This document shows positions 24,248-33,107 of a DNA stretch of 38,086 nucleotides, in pieces. The notes beneath the pieces were generated by a model, which was given only the letters and a program-made list of their open reading frames with translations, did not search any database and was not told where the DNA came from. Each line of letters opens with the position of its first letter. The stretch's first letter is position 1. The DNA comes from Candidatus Syntropharchaeum sp. (lineage in GTDB: Archaea > Halobacteriota > Syntropharchaeia > Syntropharchaeales > Syntropharchaeaceae), in the NCBI GenBank assembly GCA_026134025.1, contig JAOQII010000016.1, forward strand, positions 1 through 38,086, in the 5' to 3' direction. The translations under genes were made by a program, and so were the position numbers.

Positions 24248-25017
24248 AGCTTAAGATAAAAGATCTCACGTTCAGTTATCCAGGCCATACGATACTTGAT
24301 GGTATTACGGTCGAGATTGAGCCTTCAGAGTTCTTCGGTATCATAGGTCCAAACGGGACAGGTAAGACCACGCTCATAAAATGCATCGACACGATCCTGA
24401 AGCCACATGGCGGTTGCGTCATGCTTGATGGAATGGAAGTGAGAGATCTTGATAAACGAGAGCTTGCAAAGCGAATTGGATATGTCCCCCAGCATGCTCC
24501 AGGAGGTTTTCCTGCCACGGTATTTGATACAATCCTGATGGGAAGGCGTCCCTATATCGGTTGGAGGGTAACAGAGAAGGATCTTGAGAGGGTTCTTGAG
24601 ACCGTGGAACTTCTCGGGATAGAGGAGCTATCACTTCGACCTTTTGGTGAATTGAGCGGTGGTGAGCGGCAGAAGGTACTGGTTGCCCGTGCACTCTGTC
24701 AGGACCCGGAAGTTCTCCTCCTGGATGAGCCGACATCCAATCTCGATATTAAGCACCAGCTTGAGGTCATGAAGATAATACAGACGATCACAAGAAAGCG
24801 TGGAATCCTGGCGATAATGGCGATCCATGATCTCAATTTAGCTTCCCGTTATGCAGACAGGGTCGCGATGATGCACGGGGGAAAGATTGCAGCGGTTGGA
24901 ACGCCCGAGGATGTGCTAACCGTTGAGAACATAAGATCGGTCTATGGTGTTGAGGTCGCTGTCAGGAACGATGGGGGTAAGCCATATATTCTACCTATAA
25001 GACCTGTGGAGGTTTAA
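24244..25017 (+). CDS. ABC importer ATPase, BtuD/FecE family
   Basis: 257 residues: Walker A GPNGTGKTT near 36, Q-loop YVPQHAPG near 81, signature LSGGERQKV near 138, Walker B VLLLDEPTSNLD near 157, switch His in AIHDLNLASRYADRV near 193. It powers the neighbouring permease. Start is GTG, fused to the permease stop as GTGA. Intact, while the binding protein of the same operon is broken. Confidence 0.94.
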   Translation: MKLKIKDLTFSYPGHTILDGITVEIEPSEFFGIIGPNGTGKTTLIKCIDTILKPHGGCVMLDGMEVRDLDKRELAKRIGYVPQHAPGGFPATVFDTILMGRRPYIGWRVTEKDLERVLETVELLGIEELSLRPFGELSGGERQKVLVARALCQDPEVLLLDEPTSNLDIKHQLEVMKIIQTITRKRGILAIMAIHDLNLASRYADRVAMMHGGKIAAVGTPEDVLTVENIRSVYGVEVAVRNDGGKPYILPIRPVEV

Positions 25018-25070
25018 GAATGTTGAGTGTTTTGATTTACCCACTTCTATACGATAGCCGATAGCTACCG

Positions 25071-25325
25071 CTAAGCTGCCTCCCGGTGCCTGATCGTATG
25101 AAGCTGATAAAGATCAAAGGCGAATGCAGTGAAGATCATCTTCACACTCATCGTATCATATCGTCTTCCTCTGTATCTTCTTTTAGAGCGAGGGATGCAT
25201 TTCCTGATCAGAGGCTCAACTATCCCTGTTTCAGAAATAGTCTGGGAATAGTATAAAAGGAGATGGTCTGAGTATGAATAATTACGCAAGAGGTCTACTA
25301 TAAATGAACAGTAGAATTCAGACAT
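25071..25325 (-). pseudogene. Possible transposase C-terminal remnant
   Basis: 84 residues from an ATG at 25325, 9 bases after the thiC stop on the same strand. The C-terminal part (KCIPRSKRRYRGRRYD, then MSVKMIFTAFAFDLYQLHTI) resembles the terminal helix of IS-type transposases in which a basic segment precedes a hydrophobic AxAFNLxxL-like stretch. No catalytic residues, promoter or ribosome-binding site are visible. The identification is weak; a small gene of unknown function is the alternative. The remaining bases of the 25018-25333 gap show nothing more. Confidence 0.3.
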
Positions 25326-25333
25326 TTTTGCGA

Positions 25334-26650
25334 TCAAGACCTAAACTTCTTATTTTTACCCAACGCATCCCTAACCATCTTTATTGCACAGAGATCACCG
25401 CACATCGAGCATGCCTCACTCGAAGGTCGTCGCTCATACATCTCACGTGCCCTTTCTGGATCGATTAAGAGTTCAAACTGCTTTTCCCAGTCAAGATCCT
25501 TTCTCGCACGAGCCATTTGATATTCCCGCGCTATAGCATTCTCACACACGCCTGACTTCACGGTATCAATGATCTGTGCTGCAATTCGGGTCACAACCGT
25601 CGCCTCTCTGATATCTTCCACGGTTGGGAGTGCAAAATGTTCAGACGGCGTTGTCATGCAGAGAAAGTCGGCGCCATGTACACCAGCAACAGCCCCACCG
25701 ATTGCGGCAGTTATATGGTCGTAGCCCCCACCAAGGTCTGTTACAAGCGGTCCAAGAAGATACAGCGGTGCAAAATCGGTCAGATGCTTCATCGATTTTA
25801 CGTTGAAGGCAATCTCATCGATCGGAACATGTCCAGGACCTTCAACGATCGTCTGAACGCCGTAAGATCTTGAACGCTGAACAAGCTCACCGAGTGCGAT
25901 ATCTTCTGAAGCTTTTGCCCTGTCCGAGGCATCATGCAAACAGCCTGATCTCATCCCATCTCCGAGGCTGATCGTGAGGTCGCACGCGCTTGCAATCTCA
26001 AGCAGATAATCAAACTCTTCATAGAACGGGTTCTCTGCTTCGTTATGGAGCATCCATGCGATCGTGAACGCACCGCCTCTGCTAACGACATTGAGGATTC
26101 GATCTGACCTTTTTAGCCGTTCAAGTGTATTGAGGTTCACACCTGCGTGGATCGTCACAAAATCAACCCCATCTTCTGCATGCTCACGCACAGCATTGAA
26201 CATATCATCAGATGAGGTATCAACAACAGCACCGCCTCTGAGGCACGCATCGTAGATCGGGACGGTTCCAATCGGGATTACAAGCTTTTTTAATATGTTT
26301 CTACGAACAACACCAGGATCTCCCCCTGTTGAGAGGTCCATCACAGCATCAGCACCGTATTTGACCGCCGTCTCTGCCTTCAGGAACTCCTCATCGTGAT
26401 CAATATAATCACGTGATGTCCCGATGTTTGCGTTGATCTTGGTTGAGACACGTTCTCCAACGGCACGTATTCCACCTTCTTCTATTCGCGCGGTAATATC
26501 ACGGTTAACATTTGCAGGAATCACAACCCTGCCACGAGCGATCAGTCTTGCAAGATTATCTGGTTCTATACTCTCCATCCTCGCAACTTCAAGTATCACA
26601 GGGTCGTTTACATTAGATAAAGTTGCCTTTGCCTCCGTGATCAATGTCAT
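25334..26650 (-). CDS. thiC: Phosphomethylpyrimidine synthase
   Basis: Radical-SAM enzyme making the pyrimidine of thiamine (HMP-P) from aminoimidazole ribotide. 438 residues of the archaeal length. The core contains [14 protein letters not shown] near 231, [13 protein letters not shown] near 267 and [14 protein letters not shown] near 300. The C-terminal cluster ligands are Cys414, 417 and 421 in ACSMCGDLC. Its ATG overlaps the pgk stop by four bases, so it is read from the pgk promoter. There is no room for, and no sign of, a TPP riboswitch. Confidence 0.96.
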   Translation of the reverse strand: MTLITEAKATLSNVNDPVILEVARMESIEPDNLARLIARGRVVIPANVNRDITARIEEGGIRAVGERVSTKINANIGTSRDYIDHDEEFLKAETAVKYGADAVMDLSTGGDPGVVRRNILKKLVIPIGTVPIYDACLRGGAVVDTSSDDMFNAVREHAEDGVDFVTIHAGVNLNTLERLKRSDRILNVVSRGGAFTIAWMLHNEAENPFYEEFDYLLEIASACDLTISLGDGMRSGCLHDASDRAKASEDIALGELVQRSRSYGVQTIVEGPGHVPIDEIAFNVKSMKHLTDFAPLYLLGPLVTDLGGGYDHITAAIGGAVAGVHGADFLCMTTPSEHFALPTVEDIREATVVTRIAAQIIDTVKSGVCENAIAREYQMARARKDLDWEKQFELLIDPERAREMYERRPSSEACSMCGDLCAIKMVRDALGKNKKFRS

Positions 26651-27861
26651 TTCATCAAAGCCTCAATACCAGGAAGTTTTTCACCAGCGAGATACCGTAA
26701 ACATGCCCCGCCACCGCTTGAGATATGTGAGACGCGATCTGCTAACCCAAGTTCCTCAACAACCGCAGATATGTGTCCACCACCTATCACACTGAATTTT
26801 GATAAAGTCGCAGCCCTGACGAGCGATTCCGTACCCGCTGCAAAATTTTCCTCCTCAAATTTACCTGCTGGACCATTCATAACAACCGTACCCGATGATC
26901 TGATTAACTTTGAGAAGCGTTCGATCGAATTTTGTCCAATGTCAAAGATCGGAAGGTTATCCGCTACCTTATTGGCTGGACACTCAATCCTCTCTCCACT
27001 TTCATTCAGGAGTGCGAGATCATCGGGAAGTATAATCTTATCCCCAAATTCCGATAAGATCTTCTTTGCACGATCGATCTCATCTAAATATCCAAGCTCC
27101 TCTATGAAGCTTTTATTCACACTGCCTATATCAATACCAGATGCTACAAGGAATATGTTTGCAACAGCGCCTGTAAAGATCACAGAATCGGCAGCACCGC
27201 TTTCAAGGACGTTTTTAGCCACATCGATCGAGTCCGGCGCCTTCACCCCACCGAGGACAAACACAGACGGTCTTTCTATATCAAGAAGTACCTTATCGAG
27301 CGCCTCAATCTCTCGTTCCATCAATCTCCCTGCGAGCGATGGTAGAACCGCTGTGAATCCAATGACTGATAGATGGGGGCGGTGAGCTACCGAGAATGCA
27401 TCGTTTATGAAGACATCGGCAAGTGGTGCGAGTTTACGTACAGGATGTGATCCTGCATGCTCCTTTGCCGATCTCTTCAACGTCTCCTCGGAGAAGAAGC
27501 GCACATTCTCAAGAAGCGTGACATCCCCATCAGCCATCTCAGCGATCCCTGATCTTGCCTCATGTCCGAATATGTCCTCAATATAGCGAACCTCACGTCC
27601 GAGAAGTTCTGAGAACCGTGCTGCGTGTGCTTCCATCGTTGTAAAATCGGATTTACCAGCTCTACTCTGATGTGCAAGTAAGACAGTCTTTGAGTTTTCA
27701 AGCTCCTTCAAGGTGGGAAGGTGCATCCTGAAGCGTTTATCATCCAGTATCTCATTTTGTTCATCCATCGGAGAGTTTATATCAACCCTAACAAGTACGG
27801 TCTTCCCCTCGAGTGGTAGATCATCCATCCCTCTATAGCTTTTATTCAAGGCCAATCCCAT
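26647..27861 (-). CDS. pgk: Phosphoglycerate kinase
   Basis: Interconverts 1,3-bisphosphoglycerate and 3-phosphoglycerate, 404 residues, the archaeal length. Recognised by [12 protein letters not shown] near 21, [11 protein letters not shown] near 120, [15 protein letters not shown] near 156, [12 protein letters not shown] near 205 and the terminal [19 protein letters not shown]. The frame extends further upstream to 28095, but the ATG at 27861 gives the family N-terminus and lies about 31 bases from a TATA box; the extension overlaps the divergent gene. Coupled to thiC by an ATGA overlap, an unusual pairing. Confidence 0.95.
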   Translation of the reverse strand: MGLALNKSYRGMDDLPLEGKTVLVRVDINSPMDEQNEILDDKRFRMHLPTLKELENSKTVLLAHQSRAGKSDFTTMEAHAARFSELLGREVRYIEDIFGHEARSGIAEMADGDVTLLENVRFFSEETLKRSAKEHAGSHPVRKLAPLADVFINDAFSVAHRPHLSVIGFTAVLPSLAGRLMEREIEALDKVLLDIERPSVFVLGGVKAPDSIDVAKNVLESGAADSVIFTGAVANIFLVASGIDIGSVNKSFIEELGYLDEIDRAKKILSEFGDKIILPDDLALLNESGERIECPANKVADNLPIFDIGQNSIERFSKLIRSSGTVVMNGPAGKFEEENFAAGTESLVRAATLSKFSVIGGGHISAVVEELGLADRVSHISSGGGACLRYLAGEKLPGIEALMK

Positions 27862-27886
27862 ACCTACAATTACATCTTTAATGTAA

Positions 27887-27898
27887 ACCTTATAAGGT
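27887..27898. promoter_or_regulatory. Palindromic TATA box shared by two divergent genes
   Basis: ACCTTATAAGGT is a perfect 12-bp palindrome whose centre is about 31 bases from the pgk ATG (27861, minus) and about 30 bases from the FAD-protein ATG (27922, plus). Both distances suit leaderless or very short leaders. Only 60 bases separate the two genes. An alternative plus or minus element (TAAATAAAG at 27904-27912) is less well placed. Confidence 0.5.
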
Positions 27899-27921
27899 AG
27901 ATCTAAATAAAGCTTAGTGGC

Positions 27922-29307
27922 ATGAGTCAAGATGATGTTGATGTACTGATCATTGGTGCAGGGCCTGCCGGGCTTTTTGCAGCAAATGAACTTGTGGGGC
28001 ATGACCTGAGTATCATGATTGTTGACATGGGCAAGGATGTTGCAAACAGGAGATGTCCTATGAATACCAAGGGGTTCTGTCTCGAATGTGACCACTGCGA
28101 TATCATGTGTGGCGTCGGTGGATCTGGGACATTTTCTGACGGTACGCTCAACTTAAGACCTGATATAGGAGGAGATCTTGCAAAGCAGGCCGGAAGCAAT
28201 GAGGCTGCATGGGATCTCGTTGAGTATGTGGATCGGATCTTTTTGAAGTTTGGCGCACCAGAAAGCCTCTCAAAACCGCGTGATGAACTGATCGAAGAGC
28301 TCAAGCGAATTTCTGCTTCGGTCGGTGCGAAGTTCGTTGATATCATTCAGCGGCATATCGGATCTGATAACACGGCAAGGGTCATCCAGAACTTTAAGAA
28401 CGATCTCACCGAGGGTGGGGTTGAGTTCCGATTGAATACAACCGTATCTGATCTGATCATTGAGGATGGGATATGCAGGGGTGTTCGGCTTGAAGACGGA
28501 AGCAGTATCAGTTCGAGGTTTGTAATCCTCGCACCAGGACGTATCGGAGCGTCATGGATCAACGAACTTGTGATAAAACAAAATATAGCCGCGAACTATG
28601 CACCGATCGATATAGGCGTCAGGGTAGAGGTCCCAGCGATCATCATGGATCCAATCACAAAGATAAACCGTGATCCAAAGTTTTATATCAGAAGCGATAG
28701 GTATGATGACTTTGCAAGAACATTCTGTACAAATGAGCATGGTTATGTCGTAAAAGAGACTTATGAAGGATTTATTGGTGTGAATGGTCATTCCATGAAG
28801 AACAGAAGATCTGAAAATACAAACTTTGCTTTTTTAATCAGATTGGAGCTAACAGAACCACTGGAAAACACAACCCGTTATGGACGATCGGTATCAAAAC
28901 TTGCGACCACGATCGGTGGCGGAAAGCCAATACTCCAGCGGATGGGGGATTTAAGACGTGGTCGCCGTTCAACATGGCACTCGATAGCAGGGAATCATGT
29001 CAAAAACACGCTTGAGGACGTGACACCTGGCGATATCTCGATGGCACTCCCGCACAGGATCGCGATGGATATCATCGAAGGACTTGAGAAGCTGAACGAG
29101 ATTATTCCTGGTGTTGCAGCGGATTCAACGCTTCTATACGCGCCTGAGGTCAAGTTCTATGCGATGGAGTTTGAGGTCGATGCCTGTATGGAGACGAATA
29201 TTAAGGGACTGTTTGCAGCAGGTGACGGCACAGGGCTTTCAAGAGATATCATAAATGCCGCTGCAACAGGCGTACTTGCAGGGAGAGGGATACTGGAGAA
29301 GGTTTGA
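27922..29307 (+). CDS. FAD-dependent dehydrogenase, uncharacterised (COG2509-like)
   Basis: 461 residues. The N-terminal dinucleotide-binding motif is IIGAGPAGLFAA (Gly12, 14, 17). A cysteine-rich insert follows: Cys45, 53, 56, 59 and 63 in CPMNTKGFCLECDHCDIMCG, which may bind a metal or cluster, then GGSGTFSDGTLN near 66. The C-terminal FAD block GLFAAGDGTGLSRDIINAAATG is near 430. This is a conserved family of predicted FAD-dependent dehydrogenases without a proven reaction. The start shares a palindromic TATA box with pgk. Its stop overlaps the TTG start of the next gene by four bases. Confidence 0.85.
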   Translation: MSQDDVDVLIIGAGPAGLFAANELVGHDLSIMIVDMGKDVANRRCPMNTKGFCLECDHCDIMCGVGGSGTFSDGTLNLRPDIGGDLAKQAGSNEAAWDLVEYVDRIFLKFGAPESLSKPRDELIEELKRISASVGAKFVDIIQRHIGSDNTARVIQNFKNDLTEGGVEFRLNTTVSDLIIEDGICRGVRLEDGSSISSRFVILAPGRIGASWINELVIKQNIAANYAPIDIGVRVEVPAIIMDPITKINRDPKFYIRSDRYDDFARTFCTNEHGYVVKETYEGFIGVNGHSMKNRRSENTNFAFLIRLELTEPLENTTRYGRSVSKLATTIGGGKPILQRMGDLRRGRRSTWHSIAGNHVKNTLEDVTPGDISMALPHRIAMDIIEGLEKLNEIIPGVAADSTLLYAPEVKFYAMEFEVDACMETNIKGLFAAGDGTGLSRDIINAAATGVLAGRGILEKV

Positions 29308-31049
29308 GGCTGGATGAAATGATACCCTCGAATATTGAAAAAGAGGATGTTATTAAGGCGATAGAGGAAATTGATGAGAGAGGGCTTCCACCAAGTAGAA
29401 GGTCAACGAAGTTTGTTCTTGTCTTTAATGGGAAACAGTACCCTCCAAAATATGTATTATCTTTAGCCAACAAATATGCCAATAGTGAAGAACTTAAATC
29501 TTCTGAGTTTAGCGGGGGTCAAGAAACAAATGGGTTTTTACAGCGATTAGGATTTGATATTGAGGAAAAGTCTTCATCGGGGCGCGAGTTGATACTGTCC
29601 TCAGATAAGCCAGTTGAGCCACCACAGAATAGGCACAACGAACGATGCCCTGGTTGCAAAAACGTTGTTGAAAGAATGCTCAAAAAGATTTATGGAGACG
29701 TAAAACCGAATTATAAATTTAACATCGGTACAAATCCAGAAAACTTCAGAGATACGCTACATTATGAAGATTTCAAAAGAATATTTATGAATCTTCAGAA
29801 TTACAGAGGAAATGAAAACTTTGTTTATGCGAATACGCTTCCAAACTGTGATTATTTCGTTTCGAATCCGAGATTTATTGTGGAATTTGACGAAACCCAA
29901 CATTTTACACATCTAAGAAAAATATCACTTCAATCATATCCTCAAAATATTAAATTAGGCTTTTCACCCGGGAAATGGATTAAACTTTGCGAAGAGATTA
30001 ATGCAAAGGATAATGACCCTATCTACAGAGATGAACAGCGTGCATGGTATGATACGCTAAGAGATTTTCTACCAGTCTTAACAGGGAATTTAGAACCCAC
30101 AGTCAGGCTTTATTCAAAGGAGATGCCGTGGTGCAGCTTAGATCCTGATAATCCAGCCGATCTCGCAAGATTCAAAAATATTATCGAAGGAAGAAGAAAA
30201 GACTTGAATGGCTGGGTTGCAACGGTTATTCTTCAATCTGATAGTGATTCAGAATATTCAAATGATGATCGGATGGAGGAATTACGCACCATTGTAGATC
30301 AGATTGTGAAAGAAATATCTGGAGATGGAGTTATTTTATTTCCCGGTGGGTGGTTTTACACGGAGGAAAAAGAGCCAAGCACGATATACAATTGGGCTGA
30401 AGAGCAGATCAGAGACATTCTTATAGGTATAGAAGAGAAGATCATTGTTTGCATTGGTATCGATGGAAGCGTTGACAAAGAAGGTTATTCCCATGATCAG
30501 ATCGGGATCGCCGTCAGTAAGAATGGTATTGATGCCATGGGGCGAAAGTTCCATCCGGCACCGCAGGAAATGGGATATGTTAAATTTGCTCCAAACTATT
30601 TGTCAAAAGAGGATAGTAAATCCCGTATTTTCGAGTTAAATGGCGTTAAATACTTTATGTGTGTATGTTATGACACTTATGGGATAAGACATAAAAATCT
30701 TCCCAATCCGGATGTAGATGTTGTTCTGAATCTGGTGCATTGCTTCTATCCTGTTGGTAAAGGCCCCTCTGGAGCTTCATACTTTGCCAAACATGGTTTT
30801 GCAGGAGCATCAAAGCGATGGAAATGTCCTGTTTTTGGTGCAGCAGTCTTCTTTAATCGCGGCATTCTTGAGAATTGGCCAACCGGAGTCTACTGGAATC
30901 AGGGTGATAAGAGCACGCAAAAATGGCGGTATGAAGATAATCCCATCGAATTTGAGAATAAATTTGAAATAAGCATCAAAGAAGGTACTGCTTTGATCAG
31001 AATTTACAATCTTGGAAAGATAAAGGAAGTATCACAATGTCAATCCTGA
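29304..31049 (+). CDS. Three-domain protein: ScoMcrA-type N-terminal head, PD-(D/E)XK-like nuclease, nitrilase-like domain
   Basis: 581 residues from TTG at 29304 (an ATG five codons later, 29319, is equally possible). Residues about 13-88 resemble the N-terminal head of ScoMcrA-like modified-DNA restriction enzymes: NGKQYPPKYVLSLANKYA, then FSGGQETNGFLQRLGF. A CPGC pair is at 115-118. Residues about 120-260 fit a Vsr/DUF559-like nuclease core with Asp183 (NCDYFV) and Glu194-x-Asp196 (FIVEFDETQHF). Residues about 300-575 resemble a carbon-nitrogen hydrolase: VILFPGGWF at 343-351, Lys415 in GRKFHP and Cys455 in MCVCYDTYG. The usual catalytic Glu after FP is replaced by Gly, so hydrolase chemistry is uncertain. 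Base composition is more AT-rich than in the neighbours, suggesting transfer, yet it overlaps the FAD gene by 4 bases and pyrF by 13. Function unknown; defence is the main hypothesis. Confidence 0.6.
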   Translation: MRLDEMIPSNIEKEDVIKAIEEIDERGLPPSRRSTKFVLVFNGKQYPPKYVLSLANKYANSEELKSSEFSGGQETNGFLQRLGFDIEEKSSSGRELILSSDKPVEPPQNRHNERCPGCKNVVERMLKKIYGDVKPNYKFNIGTNPENFRDTLHYEDFKRIFMNLQNYRGNENFVYANTLPNCDYFVSNPRFIVEFDETQHFTHLRKISLQSYPQNIKLGFSPGKWIKLCEEINAKDNDPIYRDEQRAWYDTLRDFLPVLTGNLEPTVRLYSKEMPWCSLDPDNPADLARFKNIIEGRRKDLNGWVATVILQSDSDSEYSNDDRMEELRTIVDQIVKEISGDGVILFPGGWFYTEEKEPSTIYNWAEEQIRDILIGIEEKIIVCIGIDGSVDKEGYSHDQIGIAVSKNGIDAMGRKFHPAPQEMGYVKFAPNYLSKEDSKSRIFELNGVKYFMCVCYDTYGIRHKNLPNPDVDVVLNLVHCFYPVGKGPSGASYFAKHGFAGASKRWKCPVFGAAVFFNRGILENWPTGVYWNQGDKSTQKWRYEDNPIEFENKFEISIKEGTALIRIYNLGKIKEVSQCQS

Positions 31050-31717
31050 AACGTGAACCAGGGATCATCATCGCATTTGATATGGTAGATGTTCCGCTTG
31101 CGATCGAGCTTGCAGAAGAACTTGAATATGCGAAGGGGAACTTTGCGATCAAGATCGGAAGACCTTTTGAGATGCAGCTTGGGCATCATGCGATCGAGCG
31201 TATAAAGCTTGTAACGAGCCTTCCCGTAATCTACGATGGTAAGATCGCAGATATCCCGCATATAAGCGCAAAAGTTGCAGCGATCGCATACCGTGCAGGT
31301 GCAGACGGTGTGATCATGCACGGATTTTGCGGCAGGGATGTGATAAGGGCAGTCAGGGAACTTGAGATGGGTGATGTGATCGTTGTTGTTGAGATGAGCC
31401 ACCCCGGATCGTCAGATTATATGGAACTTCTCTCAGATCGTATCGCCAATGATCTCGAATATCTCGGTGTTGATGGGGTGGTACTTCCTGCAACAAAGCC
31501 AGATCGGATTAAAAAGCTCAAAGAGATCCTGCCTGATGATCTCTACGTGATCTCGCCAGGTATTGGGGCACAGGGCGGAGCGGTCGGTGATGCCATACGC
31601 GCAGGTGCTGACTACGAGATCGTTGGGCGGGCGATTACAGCGTCGGATGACCCGGCACACAGGGCATCTGAGATCTACGATGAGATGATCGAGCGATGGA
31701 AAGAATCCTCATTGTAG
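31037..31717 (+). CDS. pyrF: Orotidine 5'-phosphate decarboxylase
   Basis: Last step of UMP synthesis. 226 residues with the catalytic Asp67-x-Lys69-x-x-Asp72 (YDGKIADIPH), Asp15 (IIAFDMVD) and Lys39 earlier, and the phosphate-binding ISPGIGAQGG and EIVGRAIT near the end. GGAAG lies about 9 bases before the ATG. It overlaps the preceding nuclease/nitrilase-like gene by 13 bases and the following ATP-grasp gene by 22. Confidence 0.95.
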   Translation: MSILKREPGIIIAFDMVDVPLAIELAEELEYAKGNFAIKIGRPFEMQLGHHAIERIKLVTSLPVIYDGKIADIPHISAKVAAIAYRAGADGVIMHGFCGRDVIRAVRELEMGDVIVVVEMSHPGSSDYMELLSDRIANDLEYLGVDGVVLPATKPDRIKKLKEILPDDLYVISPGIGAQGGAVGDAIRAGADYEIVGRAITASDDPAHRASEIYDEMIERWKESSL

Positions 31718-32781
31718 GATATACCACAAGACAGATCGCACAGTCCGCGGTAAAAGCAGGGTTCAGGGTCTATTGTATAGATCGTTTCCTCGATCTCGAT
31801 CTCTTAGAACTTGCAGAGCAGGCAGCCTTGCTTGATGAAAGAGCGAAGGATTTTGGGGTCAGGACATTTCTTGATAGAATAGATTGTGAGATTGAAGGAA
31901 TCATAATCGGCTCGGGCTGTGAGCGAATTGAGCTTGACAGAAGGCTCAGGGAGCGTGTAATCGGAAATAGCCCTGATCTTATGCAGAAAATTTCTGATAA
32001 GGCTTATGTAGGTGAGAGAATTATTGATATGGGTTTTTCACATCCTGAAATTTATACCAAAGAGCGTGTTACACCTCCAGCAGTTATAAAACCCCTTACT
32101 GGCGGAGGAGGGCTTGAGAATCGCTTTATCCGTGAGAAATCTGAGATTGAGGCGTTGGAGGTTGATTTTTCCAGGTACCTGATACAGGAATATGTCGAAG
32201 GAATTCCGGTGAGTGTGTCTCTCGTATCGAATGAAAAAGGTGAGGTTGAGAGTTTCTGTGTGAACGAACAGCTAATCGGGATAGATTGGCTAAACGCACC
32301 ATCAAAATTCGCATACTGTGGAAATATCGTCCCATTTGAGACGGAACTTGCAAGTGAGATCTGTGAGATTGCAGAGGAGATTATCAGAGAACTCGGGCTT
32401 ATTGGATCAAATGGCGTTGATTTTGTAATCTCTGATGAGGAAGCTGTTGTAATTGAGGTTAATCCAAGATTTCAGGGTAGTATTGAGGCACTTGAGATTG
32501 CAACAGGGTGTAATATTTTTGACTGCCATGTAAAAGCCTGTTGCAATGAACCTTTTGAGATCAGGAAGCCATTGAGATTCGGGATGCGGGCTGTTGTATA
32601 TGCAAAAGCGGATATGGCGATCGGAGAGGATCTGCGTCGATGGGGTTTTAGTGATGTGCCCGCTATTGGCACGATGATTCCAGAGGGTGAGCCTGTCGCA
32701 AGCGTTCTTGGATACTCTGAGACGAGAAGCGGGGTTATACAGGATACAAGAGAGGTGATAGCAAGATTAATAAAGAGGTGA
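31696..32781 (+). CDS. ATP-grasp ligase of unknown substrate (COG2232-like)
   Basis: 361 residues. N-terminal nucleotide-binding-like fold (RILIVGYTTRQIAQSAVKAG), then an ATP-grasp domain from about 115: VIKPLTGGGGLENRFI near 132, RYLIQEYVEGIPVSVSLV near 159 and the metal-binding AVVIEVNPRFQGSIEALE near 250. Such enzymes join a carboxylate to an amine or thiol via acyl phosphate. The methanofuran ligase MfnD belongs to the superfamily, but I cannot assign that role. It overlaps pyrF by 22 bases and is followed after 15 bases by secG. Confidence 0.8.
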   Translation: MERILIVGYTTRQIAQSAVKAGFRVYCIDRFLDLDLLELAEQAALLDERAKDFGVRTFLDRIDCEIEGIIIGSGCERIELDRRLRERVIGNSPDLMQKISDKAYVGERIIDMGFSHPEIYTKERVTPPAVIKPLTGGGGLENRFIREKSEIEALEVDFSRYLIQEYVEGIPVSVSLVSNEKGEVESFCVNEQLIGIDWLNAPSKFAYCGNIVPFETELASEICEIAEEIIRELGLIGSNGVDFVISDEEAVVIEVNPRFQGSIEALEIATGCNIFDCHVKACCNEPFEIRKPLRFGMRAVVYAKADMAIGEDLRRWGFSDVPAIGTMIPEGEPVASVLGYSETRSGVIQDTREVIARLIKR

Positions 32782-32796
32782 GGGGAAGATAGAAGT

Positions 32797-32973
32797 ATGG
32801 CAAAGAAAAAAGATTCCTCCGGTGGGCTCATGTCCTCTGCAGGGCTTATGCGATACTTTGATACAGAGGAGACCTCGATCACGATATCGCCAAAGACAAT
32901 CATGATATTCTCTGTATTCATAGGCATTCTTGTGATCGCCCTGCATATATACTTCAAGAGTGGGACCGCCTGA
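32797..32973 (+). CDS. secG: Sec61-beta / SecG preprotein translocase subunit
   Basis: 58 residues, beginning MAKKKDSSGGLMSSAGLMRY and continuing FDTEETSITISPKTIMIFSV, then one membrane helix (IMIFSVFIGILVIALHIYF) near the C-terminus. This is the standard archaeal Sec61-beta layout: short cytosolic Gly/Ser-rich N-terminus, SAGLMRYF motif, single tail helix. It follows the ATP-grasp gene by 15 bases and precedes a tRNA by 19. Confidence 0.92.
   Translation: MAKKKDSSGGLMSSAGLMRYFDTEETSITISPKTIMIFSVFIGILVIALHIYFKSGTA
32945..32952 (+). promoter_or_regulatory. Possible tRNA promoter inside secG
   Basis: ATATATAC near the end of secG would place transcription start near 32973, about 20 bases before the tRNA. 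The tRNA could also be read through from the secG mRNA. Confidence 0.3.
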
Positions 32974-32992
32974 GCATCTGGTGCTTTTTCTG

Positions 32993-33063
32993 GCGGCAAT
33001 AGTCTAGCGGTAGGACAGGGGCTTCCCAAGCCTCTAACTCGGGTTCGAATCCCGGTTGCCGCA
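32993..33063 (+). tRNA. tRNA-Gly(CCC)
   Basis: Cloverleaf seen by eye: acceptor GCGGCAA (32993-32999) pairs with TTGCCGC (33056-33062), with discriminator A at 33063. D arm GTC-TAGCGGTAG-GAC. Anticodon stem GGGGC/GCCTC around loop TTCCCAA with anticodon CCC at 33025-33027. T arm CGGG-TTCGAAT-CCCG. CCA is not encoded and there is no intron. Confidence 0.95.
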
Positions 33064-33107
33064 TGGTGTATGAAAAACTTTAATTCTTTTGAGTATTGAT
33101 AGAGGTT

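Noticed and set aside
26640-26700. TPP riboswitch in front of thiC
   Set aside because: thiC starts inside the pgk stop; there is no leader in which the conserved TPP-aptamer segments could lie and none are seen.
27862-28095. N-terminal extension of pgk to an upstream start
   Set aside because: The extra 78 residues do not resemble phosphoglycerate kinase, overlap the divergent FAD gene and its promoter, and the family N-terminus begins at the ATG at 27861.
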